From Candidatus Hydrogenedentota bacterium (lineage in GTDB: Bacteria; Hydrogenedentota; Hydrogenedentia; Hydrogenedentales; SLHB01), in the NCBI GenBank assembly GCA_020848835.1, contig JADLHJ010000114.1:1-63626 (forward strand): a DNA stretch of 63,626 nucleotides, in the 5' to 3' direction. The notes under the pieces are model-generated. The model was not told where the DNA came from. It saw only the letters and a list, made by a program, of their open reading frames with translations, and made no database searches. Numbering within the stretch: the stretch's first letter is position 1; every line of letters begins with the position of its first letter. The translations under genes and the position numbers were made by a program. This document shows, one piece after another, positions 33,435-42,479 of this stretch.

Positions 33435-34766
33435 TTAAAGTTTTGCGGGCGAATCTATGACGATCCATCCGCCCGCATCGTATGCCGCACCCGTGGACTC
33501 CGCTTCGAAGACGCGCTTGGCGACAAAGGTGAGCGTTCCCGGTTCCACAGATATACGTTCAGTCTGCGGCGCGCGTTCTGCATGAAGCGTGGCGACCTCG
33601 CAATCATTCGCCCACAACGCTACCTGCGCCGCGCCCAAGTCAGGATAACAATTCACGAGCGTGACCGACAATTCACCGGCCTTGACGTCCATTGACGCAC
33701 GCACGGAAATCGGCGTAACGCGGACCCCGTCGTGTTCGATCGGCGTGTAGAATCCCCGCGCGGGCAGTTCAATTCCTGCAAAGAAATACCGGTCCCGGCG
33801 AACAAATTGCCAGAAGCTGCCAATTGCATGGCCGCGCGACTTCATGGTACTGCGTTGTTGCAGTGCCGCTGAGATATACGTAGTCGCGGCGAACCACGAC
33901 CGCACATGCGCGCCCACTTTCCAAATTTCGCCATTCAACACCGCGCGGCCAATGGATCGAATTTCCGATACTGCATAGTGAAGGAATACACCTGCGAGTT
34001 CGCGCGCGGGAAAGTTCCGCAATATCAATCGCAACCGATTTCTGGTATTGAGATAGTACTTCCGTCTCGCGCGCGCCCCCTCCCCCATCGTCGCGCTGAA
34101 CTTGTGCCGCACCGTGGCGCCTGGGCACGACCAGCACTCATATCCCACGTCCCAAATGCGCAAGCACAGGTCAAGATCGTCTAAATAGATTTCAAACTCC
34201 TGCGGCAATAATCCCGCCTTGCGCACAGCTTCTGCGCGCAAGAGCATCGCGCCGCCGCAAACGCCTAGGACCTTCTTCGGTTCACTCCAGCGCGCGCCAT
34301 TAATGCGACCAAGCCCTTCGTCCCACGCGCTACCGACGATTGTGCCCGCAATGCCAACCGAGTTAATGAGCCAGGGTTGGTCGAACAGCAGCATTTTCGG
34401 CGCAACTGCACCTGCATTCGGGTTTGCTTCCGCGAACTCCACGAGACGCTCAATCGCATCCGGCGCGCTCGCCGTGTCGTTGTTTAGTAGAAAGATGTAA
34501 TCCGCGCCCGCTGCCAGACTCCGCTCGATCCCGGCATTATTCCCGCCAGACCATCCGAGATTCGCGCCGCATTCAAGCAACTCCACGCGTGGATCGCCGG
34601 CGTAGCGCGCGCGAACAAATGCCACGGATCCGTCACTGCTCGCGTTATCTACAAGCACAATGCGCAGATTGGAATAAGTCTGCGCAAGCAGCGAATCGAA
34701 ACAGACTTCGAGATGTTCTTTCCCGTTCCAGTTGATGACGAGCACGTATACAAGCGATTGCGGCAT
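33435..34766 (-). CDS. GT2 family glycosyltransferase (rhamnosyltransferase-like)
   Basis: A 443-aa protein. The N-terminal GT2 domain has VYVLVINWNGKEHL, VDNASSDGS, GANLGWSGGNNAGI, LLNNDTASAPDA and LDDLDLCLRIW, typical of WbbL-like rhamnosyl transferases. The C-terminal ~130 residues form a beta-rich region without a match I know. I chose the ATG at 34766 over a frame from 34886 because the extra 40 residues precede the conserved start. No membrane segments are obvious. First gene of a four-gene - operon with prenyl synthase, GH42-like protein and kinase. Confidence 0.9.
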   Translation of the reverse strand: MPQSLVYVLVINWNGKEHLEVCFDSLLAQTYSNLRIVLVDNASSDGSVAFVRARYAGDPRVELLECGANLGWSGGNNAGIERSLAAGADYIFLLNNDTASAPDAIERLVEFAEANPNAGAVAPKMLLFDQPWLINSVGIAGTIVGSAWDEGLGRINGARWSEPKKVLGVCGGAMLLRAEAVRKAGLLPQEFEIYLDDLDLCLRIWDVGYECWSCPGATVRHKFSATMGEGARARRKYYLNTRNRLRLILRNFPARELAGVFLHYAVSEIRSIGRAVLNGEIWKVGAHVRSWFAATTYISAALQQRSTMKSRGHAIGSFWQFVRRDRYFFAGIELPARGFYTPIEHDGVRVTPISVRASMDVKAGELSVTLVNCYPDLGAAQVALWANDCEVATLHAERAPQTERISVEPGTLTFVAKRVFEAESTGAAYDAGGWIVIDSPAKL

Positions 34767-34851
34767 AGATGCCGCGAGTATAGCAACGACGCGCGTCGCG
34801 TCGCACTGGAGCTCAATCTGATGTATGCTTTTGGCAATTACGGAGGCTGCA

Positions 34852-36192
34852 ATGCGTAATCCTGAAATCCGACTGTCCCGGCGCAACTGGATTCAGACCA
34901 CGATCGCCGCGAGCGCAATACTCGCCACGGCACGCGCCGACGATCGGCCACCTGTTTCTAAGCCCCGCGCTACTTCCGGCGACACCGCAATCGAGCCCGA
35001 CTGGGAACAGCGGCTCACGGTCACGGTTGGCCAGAATAACGCAGACATCGCAGGTACGAACGACAAAGCCCTTCAAGCAGCGGTCGATTATGTCACCCGC
35101 CTGGGTGGTGGCACCGTAAAAATTCAGCCCGGCACGTATCGCCTGCGCAATTCCGTGTTCCTTACTTCGAATGTTCGCATCGTCGGCGCGGGTGATGACA
35201 CCATTCTTCAGAAAGATCCGTCCATTGAAACAACACTCGCGCTGGACTCCGACTGGTACGATCAGGAAATCACACTCGCGGATCCCGCTGGCTTTGAAAT
35301 CGGTGACGGCGTGTGCCTGCGCGTGAAGGACGCGGACACCGGTGCTTCACAAGTATTGAAACGCACGCTCGTGGCGCGCAGCAGCAACCGCTTCAAACTC
35401 GACAAGGCCCTCCGTCAGAACTTCTGGACGGCGAGTACGCCCAGCGTCGCCAGCGTGTTCCCCTTGCTGACCGCCGAGTTCATGAACGATATCACTATCG
35501 AAAACATCGCGCTCGATGGAAACAAAGACAACAACGCGTACCTCGACGGCAACTACGGTGGCTGCATCTGGTTCCAGGATTGCAGCCGCATCAACATGCG
35601 AGGCGTCACCGCGCGCAACAACAATGGTGACGGCATCAGTTGGCAAATCTGCCATGACGTGGTCGTCGAGAATTGCCACAGCCACGACAACAAGGACCTC
35701 GGCCTGCACCCCGGTTCCGGATCGCAACGCCCGCTCATCCGCAACAATCGCCTCGAACGCAATGGCATCGGCATCTTCTTTTGCTGGGGCGTGAAGTACG
35801 GCCTCGCCGAAAAAAACCATATCGAGGACAACCGGGACTACGGCATCTCCATCGGCCATCGCGACAATGAAAACCTCGTGCGCGACAATGACGTGTTGCG
35901 CAGCGGCAAAGCGGGTATCCTTTTTCGCCCCGAGCGCGGCGAAGGTTTCACCGCCCAGGGCAACCGCTTCGAAAACAACCGCATCGTCGACAGCGGCGCG
36001 GATGATGGCGTCGGCATCGATGTGCAGGGCGTCACTTCCTCGAACATCATCGCGCGAAACACCGTCCAGGAAACACGCGGTCCAGCCTCACGTGTCGGTA
36101 TCCGCCTCGGCGAGGAATCCGGGGCAAACGAATTGACAGAAAACAGCATCGAAGGCTACAACACGCCGCTACAAGACTTGCGAAAGGCATAG
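34852..36192 (+). CDS. Secreted right-handed beta-helix protein
   Basis: A 446-aa protein with a Tat-like signal (LSRRNWIQTTIAASAILATARA) and then parallel beta-helix repeats with many Asn/Gly-rich turns (NNNGDGISWQ, NNRLERNGIGIF). This fold occurs in polysaccharide lyases and epimerases (pectate-lyase-like, NosD-like). A GTVKIQPGTYRL segment near residue 90 resembles the pectate lyase superfamily N-cap. Catalytic residues cannot be placed. ATG 34852 has GGAGG 5 nt upstream. Confidence 0.88.
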   Translation: MRNPEIRLSRRNWIQTTIAASAILATARADDRPPVSKPRATSGDTAIEPDWEQRLTVTVGQNNADIAGTNDKALQAAVDYVTRLGGGTVKIQPGTYRLRNSVFLTSNVRIVGAGDDTILQKDPSIETTLALDSDWYDQEITLADPAGFEIGDGVCLRVKDADTGASQVLKRTLVARSSNRFKLDKALRQNFWTASTPSVASVFPLLTAEFMNDITIENIALDGNKDNNAYLDGNYGGCIWFQDCSRINMRGVTARNNNGDGISWQICHDVVVENCHSHDNKDLGLHPGSGSQRPLIRNNRLERNGIGIFFCWGVKYGLAEKNHIEDNRDYGISIGHRDNENLVRDNDVLRSGKAGILFRPERGEGFTAQGNRFENNRIVDSGADDGVGIDVQGVTSSNIIARNTVQETRGPASRVGIRLGEESGANELTENSIEGYNTPLQDLRKA

Positions 36193-36196
36193 AAAC

Positions 36197-36356
36197 ATGG
36201 GTTGCCTACGCGCGATTATATGCTTAATCTTCCCGCCGCTCGCCGTCACTCGACTATGGGTGCGGCCCGGTGCTGCTTGTGACTATACTATGGGTATTCG
36301 GTTGGCTGCCGGGCGTCGTCGCCGTGCTCATTATCTGCACACGCGCGGAGAATTGA
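36197..36356 (+). pseudogene. Frameshifted Pmp3/YqaE proteolipid gene
   Basis: From ATG 36197 the frame reads MGCLRAIICLIFPPLAVT, the first membrane half of the Pmp3/YqaE/UPF0057 family. From 36252 the +1 frame continues with DYGCGPVLLVTILW, then VFGWLPGVVAVLIICT and a stop at 36354-36356, matching the second half (GCG plus LGWLPGVIHAL-type segment). One extra base near 36248-36251 would explain the shift. AAAGG lies upstream of the ATG. Either a real loss, a sequencing error or, less likely, programmed frameshifting; no slippery site is obvious. Confidence 0.8.
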
Positions 36357-36380
36357 CTCAGCCAACTGTGGAGTCGCGCC

Positions 36381-37337
36381 ATGCTCACCACTATTGCAGC
36401 AACGCTCATCAACCTCGCTGGGGTCGGTCCTGACGACGTAAAGCCTGCAATCGAGCGCGGCTTGCGCTTCATAGAAGCCGACGGCAAGAAATGGAAAGAC
36501 GAGCGCGACTGCGCATCCTGCCATCACACGCCGATGATGCTGTGGACCCTCAGCGCCGCGAAAACGCATGGTTACGCGATCAACGAATCGCTTTTCGCGG
36601 AAATGACCGAGTGGACGTTGCGCGAAGACAATGCGGCAAAGATTTTGTACAACGCAGACGTGCCCGCTGAAAAGCAGGTCTACTTCGTCGCGTCGACCTA
36701 CGTGATGCTCGCATTTCCGAATGCGCCGCCCTTCGGCGAAAAAGAAGCAACAAACATTACGCGCCTGACCACGTTCCTCCAGGAAAAACAAAGCGCCGAC
36801 GGCTCATGGCCCGCCAGCGGACGCCAACCCGTAAACGCCACTGTCGAATCGGTGACGATTCTCAATCGTATCGCGCTTGCCGCACCTTGGGCCGCAAGTG
36901 CGCAGCCAAATGCCGAAAAAGCGAACGCATGGTTGAAAGCGCAGCCACCGTCCGACGAATTTCAAACGCGCAACTTGCAGTTGGTGCTGGCCGTTCTTGA
37001 AAAAGCCCCCGGCGCTACGTTGTTGCCACTGATAGATCGCATATGCGAAAAGCAAAACGCAGACGGAGGCTGGAGCCAAATCCCCGAAATGCCCAGTGAT
37101 GCCTACGCGACGGGCCAGACCCTCTACGCGCTTGCCCGCGCGCGATGCGGCCATGATTTTCCCGCGACATCGCGGGGCATCGCATTTCTGAAATCTACAC
37201 AAAAAGACGACGGGTCCTGGCACATGGAATCCCGCAAGATCGAAGGCGTTTCCGAAGTAAAAAACCTTGTACCGATTATCTACGCGGGATCTGCGTGGGC
37301 CATGCTAGGCTTGATGGAAGCCGCTTCAAGACCGTAG
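36381..37337 (+). CDS. Squalene-cyclase-fold protein with a CxxCH motif
   Basis: A 318-aa protein with alpha/alpha-barrel repeats of the prenyltransferase/squalene oxidase type: KQSADGSWPASG, KQNADGGWSQIP and TQKDDGSWHMES are QW-like motifs. Near residue 48 it has CASCHHTP, a haem-c attachment sequence. The DxDD motif of true squalene-hopene cyclases is absent, so cyclase activity is unlikely. The N-terminus (LTTIAATLINLAG) could be a short signal or anchor. ATG 36381 has GTGGAG upstream. Confidence 0.82.
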   Translation: MLTTIAATLINLAGVGPDDVKPAIERGLRFIEADGKKWKDERDCASCHHTPMMLWTLSAAKTHGYAINESLFAEMTEWTLREDNAAKILYNADVPAEKQVYFVASTYVMLAFPNAPPFGEKEATNITRLTTFLQEKQSADGSWPASGRQPVNATVESVTILNRIALAAPWAASAQPNAEKANAWLKAQPPSDEFQTRNLQLVLAVLEKAPGATLLPLIDRICEKQNADGGWSQIPEMPSDAYATGQTLYALARARCGHDFPATSRGIAFLKSTQKDDGSWHMESRKIEGVSEVKNLVPIIYAGSAWAMLGLMEAASRP

Positions 37338-37371
37338 CCTGTGCGAAACAGCAAGTCGGCGATTTACGATT

Positions 37372-37403
37372 GGACCTATAGGCCGCATACGACATATAGG
37401 TCC
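37372..37403. repeat. 9-bp inverted repeat GGACCTATA / TATAGGTCC
   Basis: GGACCTATA (37372-37380) and TATAGGTCC (37395-37403) flank a 14-nt loop in the 88-bp gap before the HerA-like gene. The repeat begins at the edge of a 14-nt sequence, GCGATTTACGATTG (37359-37372), which is also found at 13154-13167. There is no T-run, so it is not a normal terminator. Confidence 0.6.
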
Positions 37404-37425
37404 ACATTGATTTAAAGTAGGTGCC

Positions 37426-38934
37426 ATGAACGACGAACTCATCATTGCAAAAAACGCGACCCGTGAAATCGGTCTACGTCCCGCGATGGCCAATCGCCAC
37501 GGCCTGATCACCGGCGCAACCGGCACGGGTAAAACCGTCACGTTGCAGACACTCGCGGAACACTTCTCCGTTATCGGCGTGCCTTGCTTCATGTCGGATG
37601 TAAAAGGCGACCTCTCCGGCATTGCGGTTCCGGGCGGGAAGAATCCGAAAGTTACCGAGCGCCTCGCCTTGTTGGCCGTCGAGAATCATGCATACCAAGG
37701 ATTCCCTGTCACGTTTTGGGATGTGTTCGGCGAATCCGGGCATCCCGTGCGTGCCACCGTTTCCGACATGGGCCCCTTGCTCCTCGCGCGCATGCTCGAA
37801 CTGAACGAAGTGCAGAGCGGCGTGCTGAATATCGTATTCAAGGTCGCGGACGACAATGGCATGCTCCTGCTTGACCTCAAGGATCTGCGCGCCATGCTTG
37901 CGTACGTGGGCGAGAACGCAAAGGATTTCGCCACGGATTATGGCAACGTCTCCTCCGCAAGTGTTGGCGCAATCCAACGCGGTCTCCTTGCCCTCGAATC
38001 GCAGGGCGGCGACCAATTGTTTGGTGAACCGATGCTGAATATCGAAGACTTGATTCAAACCGACCGTGGCAAAGGAGTGGTTAATATCCTTTCCGCCGAT
38101 CGACTCATGCAATCGCCCAAAATGTATGCCACGCTCCTGCTGTGGCTGATTTCGGAACTGTTCGAAAACTTGCCCGAGTCAGGCGATCTGGATAAACCGA
38201 AACTCGTCTTCTTTTTTGACGAAGCACACCTTCTCTTCGAGGATGCGCCCGAAGCCTTACTCGACAAAATTGAGCAGGTCGTGCGCCTCATACGCTCCAA
38301 AGGCGTCGGCGTCTACTTCGTCACGCAGAACCCTGCGGACGTCCCCGATACAGTCCTGAGCCAACTCGGCAACCGCGTACAACACGCGCTGCGCTCCTTC
38401 TCAGCGAAAGACCAGAAAGCCGTCCGCGCGGCGGCAGAGACGATGCGGGACAACCCCGAACTCGACGAAGCAAGCACCATCACCGATCTCGCAGTCGGCG
38501 AAGCGATGGTGTCCTTTCTGGATGAAACCGGCAAACCATCCGTCGTTGAACGCGCGTATATCATTCCGCCTCTTGGGCAAATCGGTCCGCTGGAACCCAA
38601 GCGGCGCAAGGAATTCATGCAGGCATCTTTGGTTGCGGGCACCTACGACGCGCCCGTGGACCGGGAGTCCGCCTACGAAATACTGAAGCAGCGCACCGAA
38701 TCGAAACCCGAAACGGCACCCCAGCCCAAATCCAGACCACGCGCCGCAAGTACCACCGAATCTTCCGGCGGAATCCTCGGCGATCTCCTCGGTGGCGCGA
38801 TGGGTTCGCGTGGCCGCCGCCGCGAAGGTATGGTCGAAGCAATGGCAAAGAGCGCGGCCCGTAGCGTGGGAAGTCAGATGGGCCGCGCCATCGTGCGCGG
38901 TATTCTCGGCTCGATGCTTGGCGGACGCCGCTAA
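37426..38934 (+). CDS. HerA-like ATPase (DUF853, YjgR family)
   Basis: A 502-aa P-loop NTPase of the HerA/FtsK superfamily. Walker A is ITGATGTGKTVTLQ near residue 30, Walker B FFFDEAHLLF near residue 264, and a sensor YFVTQNPADVP follows. Conserved YjgR parts such as FMSDVKGDLSG and VSDMGPLLLARMLEL are present. The C-terminal ~70 residues are Gly/Arg-rich and low in complexity, as in other family members. The role is unknown; DNA translocation is possible by homology. ATG 37426 has TAGGTG upstream. Confidence 0.93.
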   Translation: MNDELIIAKNATREIGLRPAMANRHGLITGATGTGKTVTLQTLAEHFSVIGVPCFMSDVKGDLSGIAVPGGKNPKVTERLALLAVENHAYQGFPVTFWDVFGESGHPVRATVSDMGPLLLARMLELNEVQSGVLNIVFKVADDNGMLLLDLKDLRAMLAYVGENAKDFATDYGNVSSASVGAIQRGLLALESQGGDQLFGEPMLNIEDLIQTDRGKGVVNILSADRLMQSPKMYATLLLWLISELFENLPESGDLDKPKLVFFFDEAHLLFEDAPEALLDKIEQVVRLIRSKGVGVYFVTQNPADVPDTVLSQLGNRVQHALRSFSAKDQKAVRAAAETMRDNPELDEASTITDLAVGEAMVSFLDETGKPSVVERAYIIPPLGQIGPLEPKRRKEFMQASLVAGTYDAPVDRESAYEILKQRTESKPETAPQPKSRPRAASTTESSGGILGDLLGGAMGSRGRRREGMVEAMAKSAARSVGSQMGRAIVRGILGSMLGGRR

Positions 38935-38953
38935 TTTTAATGAAAGTTGTTGC

Positions 38954-39634
38954 ATGATTGACCTCGTAATCTTCGATTTTGACGGACTAATTCTCGATAC
39001 CGAAACACCCGAGTACGATGCATGGCAAGAAATTTACGGTGAGTTCGGCGTGAGTATGTCGCTCGAAGTCTGGGGCGAAAGCATCGGGCAACGCGCCGGC
39101 ACCTTCGATCCGCTCGCCCACCTCGAAGCCACCGCCGGCTGCGAAATACCCCGTCTCGAAATCAAAGAGCGACACCAGTTGCGATTCCACAATCTATTGC
39201 AGAAAGAAGCTTTGCGCCCCGGCATCGCATCCTATCTCGATGACGCCGATCGCCTTGGCGTGAAACTCGCCGTCGCGTCCAGCGCAACACGCGACTGGGT
39301 GGAAGGCCATCTGATTCGCCACAACATCGCACACCGCTTCGGTTGCATTGTTACGGTGGAAAACGTCACCCATGCGAAACCCGATCCGGAGTTGTTCAAC
39401 CTCGCGCTAACAAGAATGAACGCACACGCCGATCGTGCGGTTGTTCTGGAAGACTCACCAAACGGCCTACTCGCCGCAAACCGGGCCGGCATCTTCGCAG
39501 TCGCCGTCCCGAACCCCGTCACTGCAGGATTGGCCCTGGGTCACGCGGACCTCACCATCAGCTCGCTCGCGGATTGGCCCCTCGAACGATTGATGGAAGC
39601 AATGGCCAAACATCGACGTGCCCGCGCCCAGTAG
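38954..39634 (+). CDS. HAD-superfamily hydrolase (beta-phosphoglucomutase-like)
   Basis: A 226-aa HAD-IA phosphatase or phosphomutase. Motif I is IFDFDGLILDTE, motif II VASSAT, motif III HAKPDPELF and motif IV LEDSPNGLLAA, all complete. A four-helix cap lies at residues about 16-80. Substrate cannot be told; mutases and phosphatases share these motifs. ATG 38954 is 17 bp after the HerA-like gene stop. The stop codon lies at the border of a palindromic repeat at 39634-39659. Confidence 0.92.
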   Translation: MIDLVIFDFDGLILDTETPEYDAWQEIYGEFGVSMSLEVWGESIGQRAGTFDPLAHLEATAGCEIPRLEIKERHQLRFHNLLQKEALRPGIASYLDDADRLGVKLAVASSATRDWVEGHLIRHNIAHRFGCIVTVENVTHAKPDPELFNLALTRMNAHADRAVVLEDSPNGLLAANRAGIFAVAVPNPVTAGLALGHADLTISSLADWPLERLMEAMAKHRRARAQ

Positions 39635-39659
39635 CGCCTCAATCGCCTGAACGCGGCGC
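39634..39659. repeat. REP-like palindrome, copy A
   Basis: GCGCC...GGCGC stem with GCCT at the loop, between two convergent genes. It shares about 25 of 31 positions with the element at 63451-63476 (AGTAGCGCCTC-x2-TCGCCTGA-x-CGCGGCGC). The inner stem is imperfect here (CAATC/GAACG). It could end transcription from either side. Confidence 0.65.
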
Positions 39660-39662
39660 AGC

Positions 39663-40634
39663 TCATTTCGGCGCGGCAACGTCCTCCGGAGCATGTGTTG
39701 GCCCGCGCCCAACTTTGCCCATCAGCGTAGCCTTACGTTCGACAATCATCCGATCCGCGATGCGCAACACCTGATTGTTCAGCCAACGATAGGTATGTGT
39801 TCCTTCGCGATAATCTGCGGGCGCGCAAAACGCCACGCGCCCGTTCTCCTGTAACGACAGCGCCTGACGAAACTCTCGCTCGACGTCAGGTGCATATACT
39901 GCGCAGGTCTGACCGCCAAACTTCTTCACTACTGAGAACGACGGAATATCGCTGGGACCGTCGGCGATATAAATCATGTTTTTGAACGGAACGCGCCGCT
40001 CATCTTCCGGAATGAAATCATTTACGCTGATGCCCGCCTCTTTGTTCACTCCCTTGTTAATCTCAAAAAGCGCGCGCGTCTTCGTCGTGTTATCGAGAAA
40101 CCCCGCAATCTGACTCACAAGCCCATGCTTTGGCGGAACTGCACGATCGTAACCTGGCGCCGCAGGTTCTTCGATAAATTCAGAACCATAAATCCCATCA
40201 AGATAATCTGCAATCCGCGATCCGTGGATCATCTCAACCAACCCCGTGCTCACAACATAATGCTCGAGACGGATGTCATGCTCTTCATAACGTGGTAATG
40301 CAATTGACGCCCGTAACGCGCCAAACAGTTCCGGTATCCCCGCAAAAAAATCTATGCCCGCACCCAACTCGCGCAGCCGGGCATTCGTCAACCCCGGCAT
40401 CCGTCCCGCGCGCACGTAAGACAGCAAATGCCCAAGATAGCAGGTGTCTTTCTGCACACTGATTCCCGCGCGCTTGTAGTAATCCGGCAGCGCGTTCACC
40501 TCCGACCAGAATATGTCCTCGTCAATGTCGTATGCATCGAAAAGCGGCTTTTGCATGTAATTCGGCGAAAGCGTCTTGTCGAAGTCCCAAATCACCGCCA
40601 CGACGTTCTGTAAAAACAGGCCTTTCTCCGGCAC
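39663..40634 (-). CDS. HAD-family phosphatase (phosphoserine-phosphatase-like)
   Basis: A 323-aa HAD protein: motif I AVIWDFDKTLSPN (D17, D19), a large cap region, motif II VVSTGLVEMI, a Lys region INKGVNKEAG and motif IV IYIADGPSDIPSF. The second Asp and the GPSD signature resemble phosphoserine phosphatase and related enzymes, but the cap is larger (about 150 aa). Start is GTG 40634, well supported by GGGAGGGG about 6 nt upstream. Divergent from the membrane glycosyltransferase. Confidence 0.88.
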   Translation of the reverse strand: MPEKGLFLQNVVAVIWDFDKTLSPNYMQKPLFDAYDIDEDIFWSEVNALPDYYKRAGISVQKDTCYLGHLLSYVRAGRMPGLTNARLRELGAGIDFFAGIPELFGALRASIALPRYEEHDIRLEHYVVSTGLVEMIHGSRIADYLDGIYGSEFIEEPAAPGYDRAVPPKHGLVSQIAGFLDNTTKTRALFEINKGVNKEAGISVNDFIPEDERRVPFKNMIYIADGPSDIPSFSVVKKFGGQTCAVYAPDVEREFRQALSLQENGRVAFCAPADYREGTHTYRWLNNQVLRIADRMIVERKATLMGKVGRGPTHAPEDVAAPK

Positions 40635-40702
40635 CGAATTCCCCTCCCAAGTGGACCGCCATTATCGTAGCTCGACGTAGCCGCGCACAACCCGCGAATC
40701 AG

Positions 40703-40731
40703 TTCGATTCCGCGCACGCCGCTGTTATACT
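40703..40731 (+). promoter_or_regulatory. Promoter of the glycan cluster
   Basis: TTCGAT (40703-40708) and TATACT (40726-40731) are 17 bp apart. Transcription would start near 40738, 23 nt before the TTG start at 40761. The -35 box is weak. Confidence 0.4.
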
Positions 40732-40760
40732 CGCACACAACCGGGTGGGGGCATCTAGAC

Positions 40761-42479
40761 TTGGCTGGCGGAAAAATAGTGCAGGCGAATGCGCGCGACG
40801 TATCACACGTGTTTCATCGCTTCCGTTTGACATACGCCGTTTTCTTCGCCCTCCTGATTTTTGTATGCGCAGGGTTTACCGCGTCGGCCTCGTGGGTATT
40901 GTTGCTCTTCCAGTCCGGAGGCGAGAACATCGGAGGTCCAAACACCCAGCGTCTCCTCATTAAGGCGATCTTTTTTTCCGCGCTGTTCGTTTCCAGCGTT
41001 GCCACGCTGCTATTACTTAGACGGCGGATGCCGACGTTGCCGAGTCTCCGCCCCGCGCGAAAAGCCGCATGGAACCAGCAGATGCTTTTACCCATCAGTA
41101 TCGTGATCGCACTTGTCACGCTGTCGAGCACCCTGCGGCTCCCAATGTACCCCCACATAGAACCGGATGAAACCCACCACCTCATCGTCGCACGCAATGT
41201 CGCCATGCACGGCGTCTACGGCTCTGGAATGCCCGCCACCGGGTTCCGCCCCTTCGACGATTACGACAGCGTCGGCCCGACAGTCCTCCTGCCGGTTGCC
41301 GCATCCATACTCTGTTTAGGCAATCCATTTCACGCGGGCCGTCTCGCCATGGCCGTGTTCTATCTCGCGCTCACATTCATCGCATTCAGCTTCCTTGCGC
41401 AAACGGTCAGTGCAAACGCTGCCGCGCTTGGCGCCGCATTTATGCTCTTCGCGCCTGGTTCACTCTATTTGGCGCGCACACTCTACGGCGAAGCACCCGC
41501 GCTAATGTACTTGCTCGCTGCAATGATCGTTTGGGGCCGCGCGCTCGACTCCGCAAAGCCGCTTCTGCTCTGCTCCATCGCAGGACTACTTTTCGGCTGC
41601 GCCCTCGTCACAAAGTATGTCCTCGTGCTCGCCGCATGGCCCGGTCTCGGCATGTGGTACTACGATTTTCTTACGCATCGTCGCATCCGTATGGTTCACG
41701 CCCTAACACCCGCAGGCGTCGCGCTCTGCGTCCTCGCGTCTTGGGTCACAATCACGAGTGTATTCGGACCGCAGGGAAGCGAAACCGCCGAAGGCCATCT
41801 CGCCATGTATCAGCACAACCTGCTTTTCGGACTTGACCCGCTAAGCGACACACTCGCCTGGCTCGCAGAACATTGGATCGCAGCAGTCCTCTTTTTGTGT
41901 CTTGGCCTTATCTCCGCATCAATAATGGCCATGCTAACCACATATAACCCTGCATGGCTGTTCCTCGCGCTCTTTGGCCTGTTCAACACCTACTGGTGGG
42001 TGTTCTTCACCACAGCGAATCACCCGCGCTACCTCTGGTATAGCTTTGCAATTGGCGCATTGTTTGCCGGAACGATATGCGCGAACGGTTTTCGCATGCT
42101 TAAGGTCGTGCCCGGCAATGGCCGATGGATTGGCCTGGCCCTATCCTTGCTAATGATCACACTGGCAGCGTGGAATTCTTTTCCGCGTTTCCGCGCCATG
42201 CTGACAACTGACAAAATGCGCGATGAACGAAAACTCCTCTACACGCTGGCGCACGATTATCCCGGCAAGAAGCTCGCCACTACCTTCTACCCCGCCGAAC
42301 GCATCGTAAACCTGTTCGCGGAACTTTCAATATCGCGCGTAACCGTAAAGGACGATTGGACCGTTTTCGATGTGGTCATATTGGATCAAACCAGCCAGTC
42401 AGGCTTGATTACGCCAGACACTCCGATAAAATCAGTTGGACGCTACGCAATTATTGAACCGGCAAAGGAACAACGTTGA
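40761..42479 (+). CDS. GT39/ArnT-like membrane glycosyltransferase
   Basis: A 572-aa integral membrane protein with about 11-12 hydrophobic segments. The first loop after the second segment holds HIEPDETHHLIVAR, the acidic motif of lipid-phosphate-sugar-dependent glycosyltransferases (GT39/GT83, PMT and ArnT relatives). The C-terminal ~120 residues are a soluble domain. Start TTG 40761; a GTG six codons later is an alternative and keeps the whole fold. First gene of a sugar cluster; probably moves a sugar from a polyprenyl carrier to an envelope acceptor. Confidence 0.85.
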   Translation: MAGGKIVQANARDVSHVFHRFRLTYAVFFALLIFVCAGFTASASWVLLLFQSGGENIGGPNTQRLLIKAIFFSALFVSSVATLLLLRRRMPTLPSLRPARKAAWNQQMLLPISIVIALVTLSSTLRLPMYPHIEPDETHHLIVARNVAMHGVYGSGMPATGFRPFDDYDSVGPTVLLPVAASILCLGNPFHAGRLAMAVFYLALTFIAFSFLAQTVSANAAALGAAFMLFAPGSLYLARTLYGEAPALMYLLAAMIVWGRALDSAKPLLLCSIAGLLFGCALVTKYVLVLAAWPGLGMWYYDFLTHRRIRMVHALTPAGVALCVLASWVTITSVFGPQGSETAEGHLAMYQHNLLFGLDPLSDTLAWLAEHWIAAVLFLCLGLISASIMAMLTTYNPAWLFLALFGLFNTYWWVFFTTANHPRYLWYSFAIGALFAGTICANGFRMLKVVPGNGRWIGLALSLLMITLAAWNSFPRFRAMLTTDKMRDERKLLYTLAHDYPGKKLATTFYPAERIVNLFAELSISRVTVKDDWTVFDVVILDQTSQSGLITPDTPIKSVGRYAIIEPAKEQR

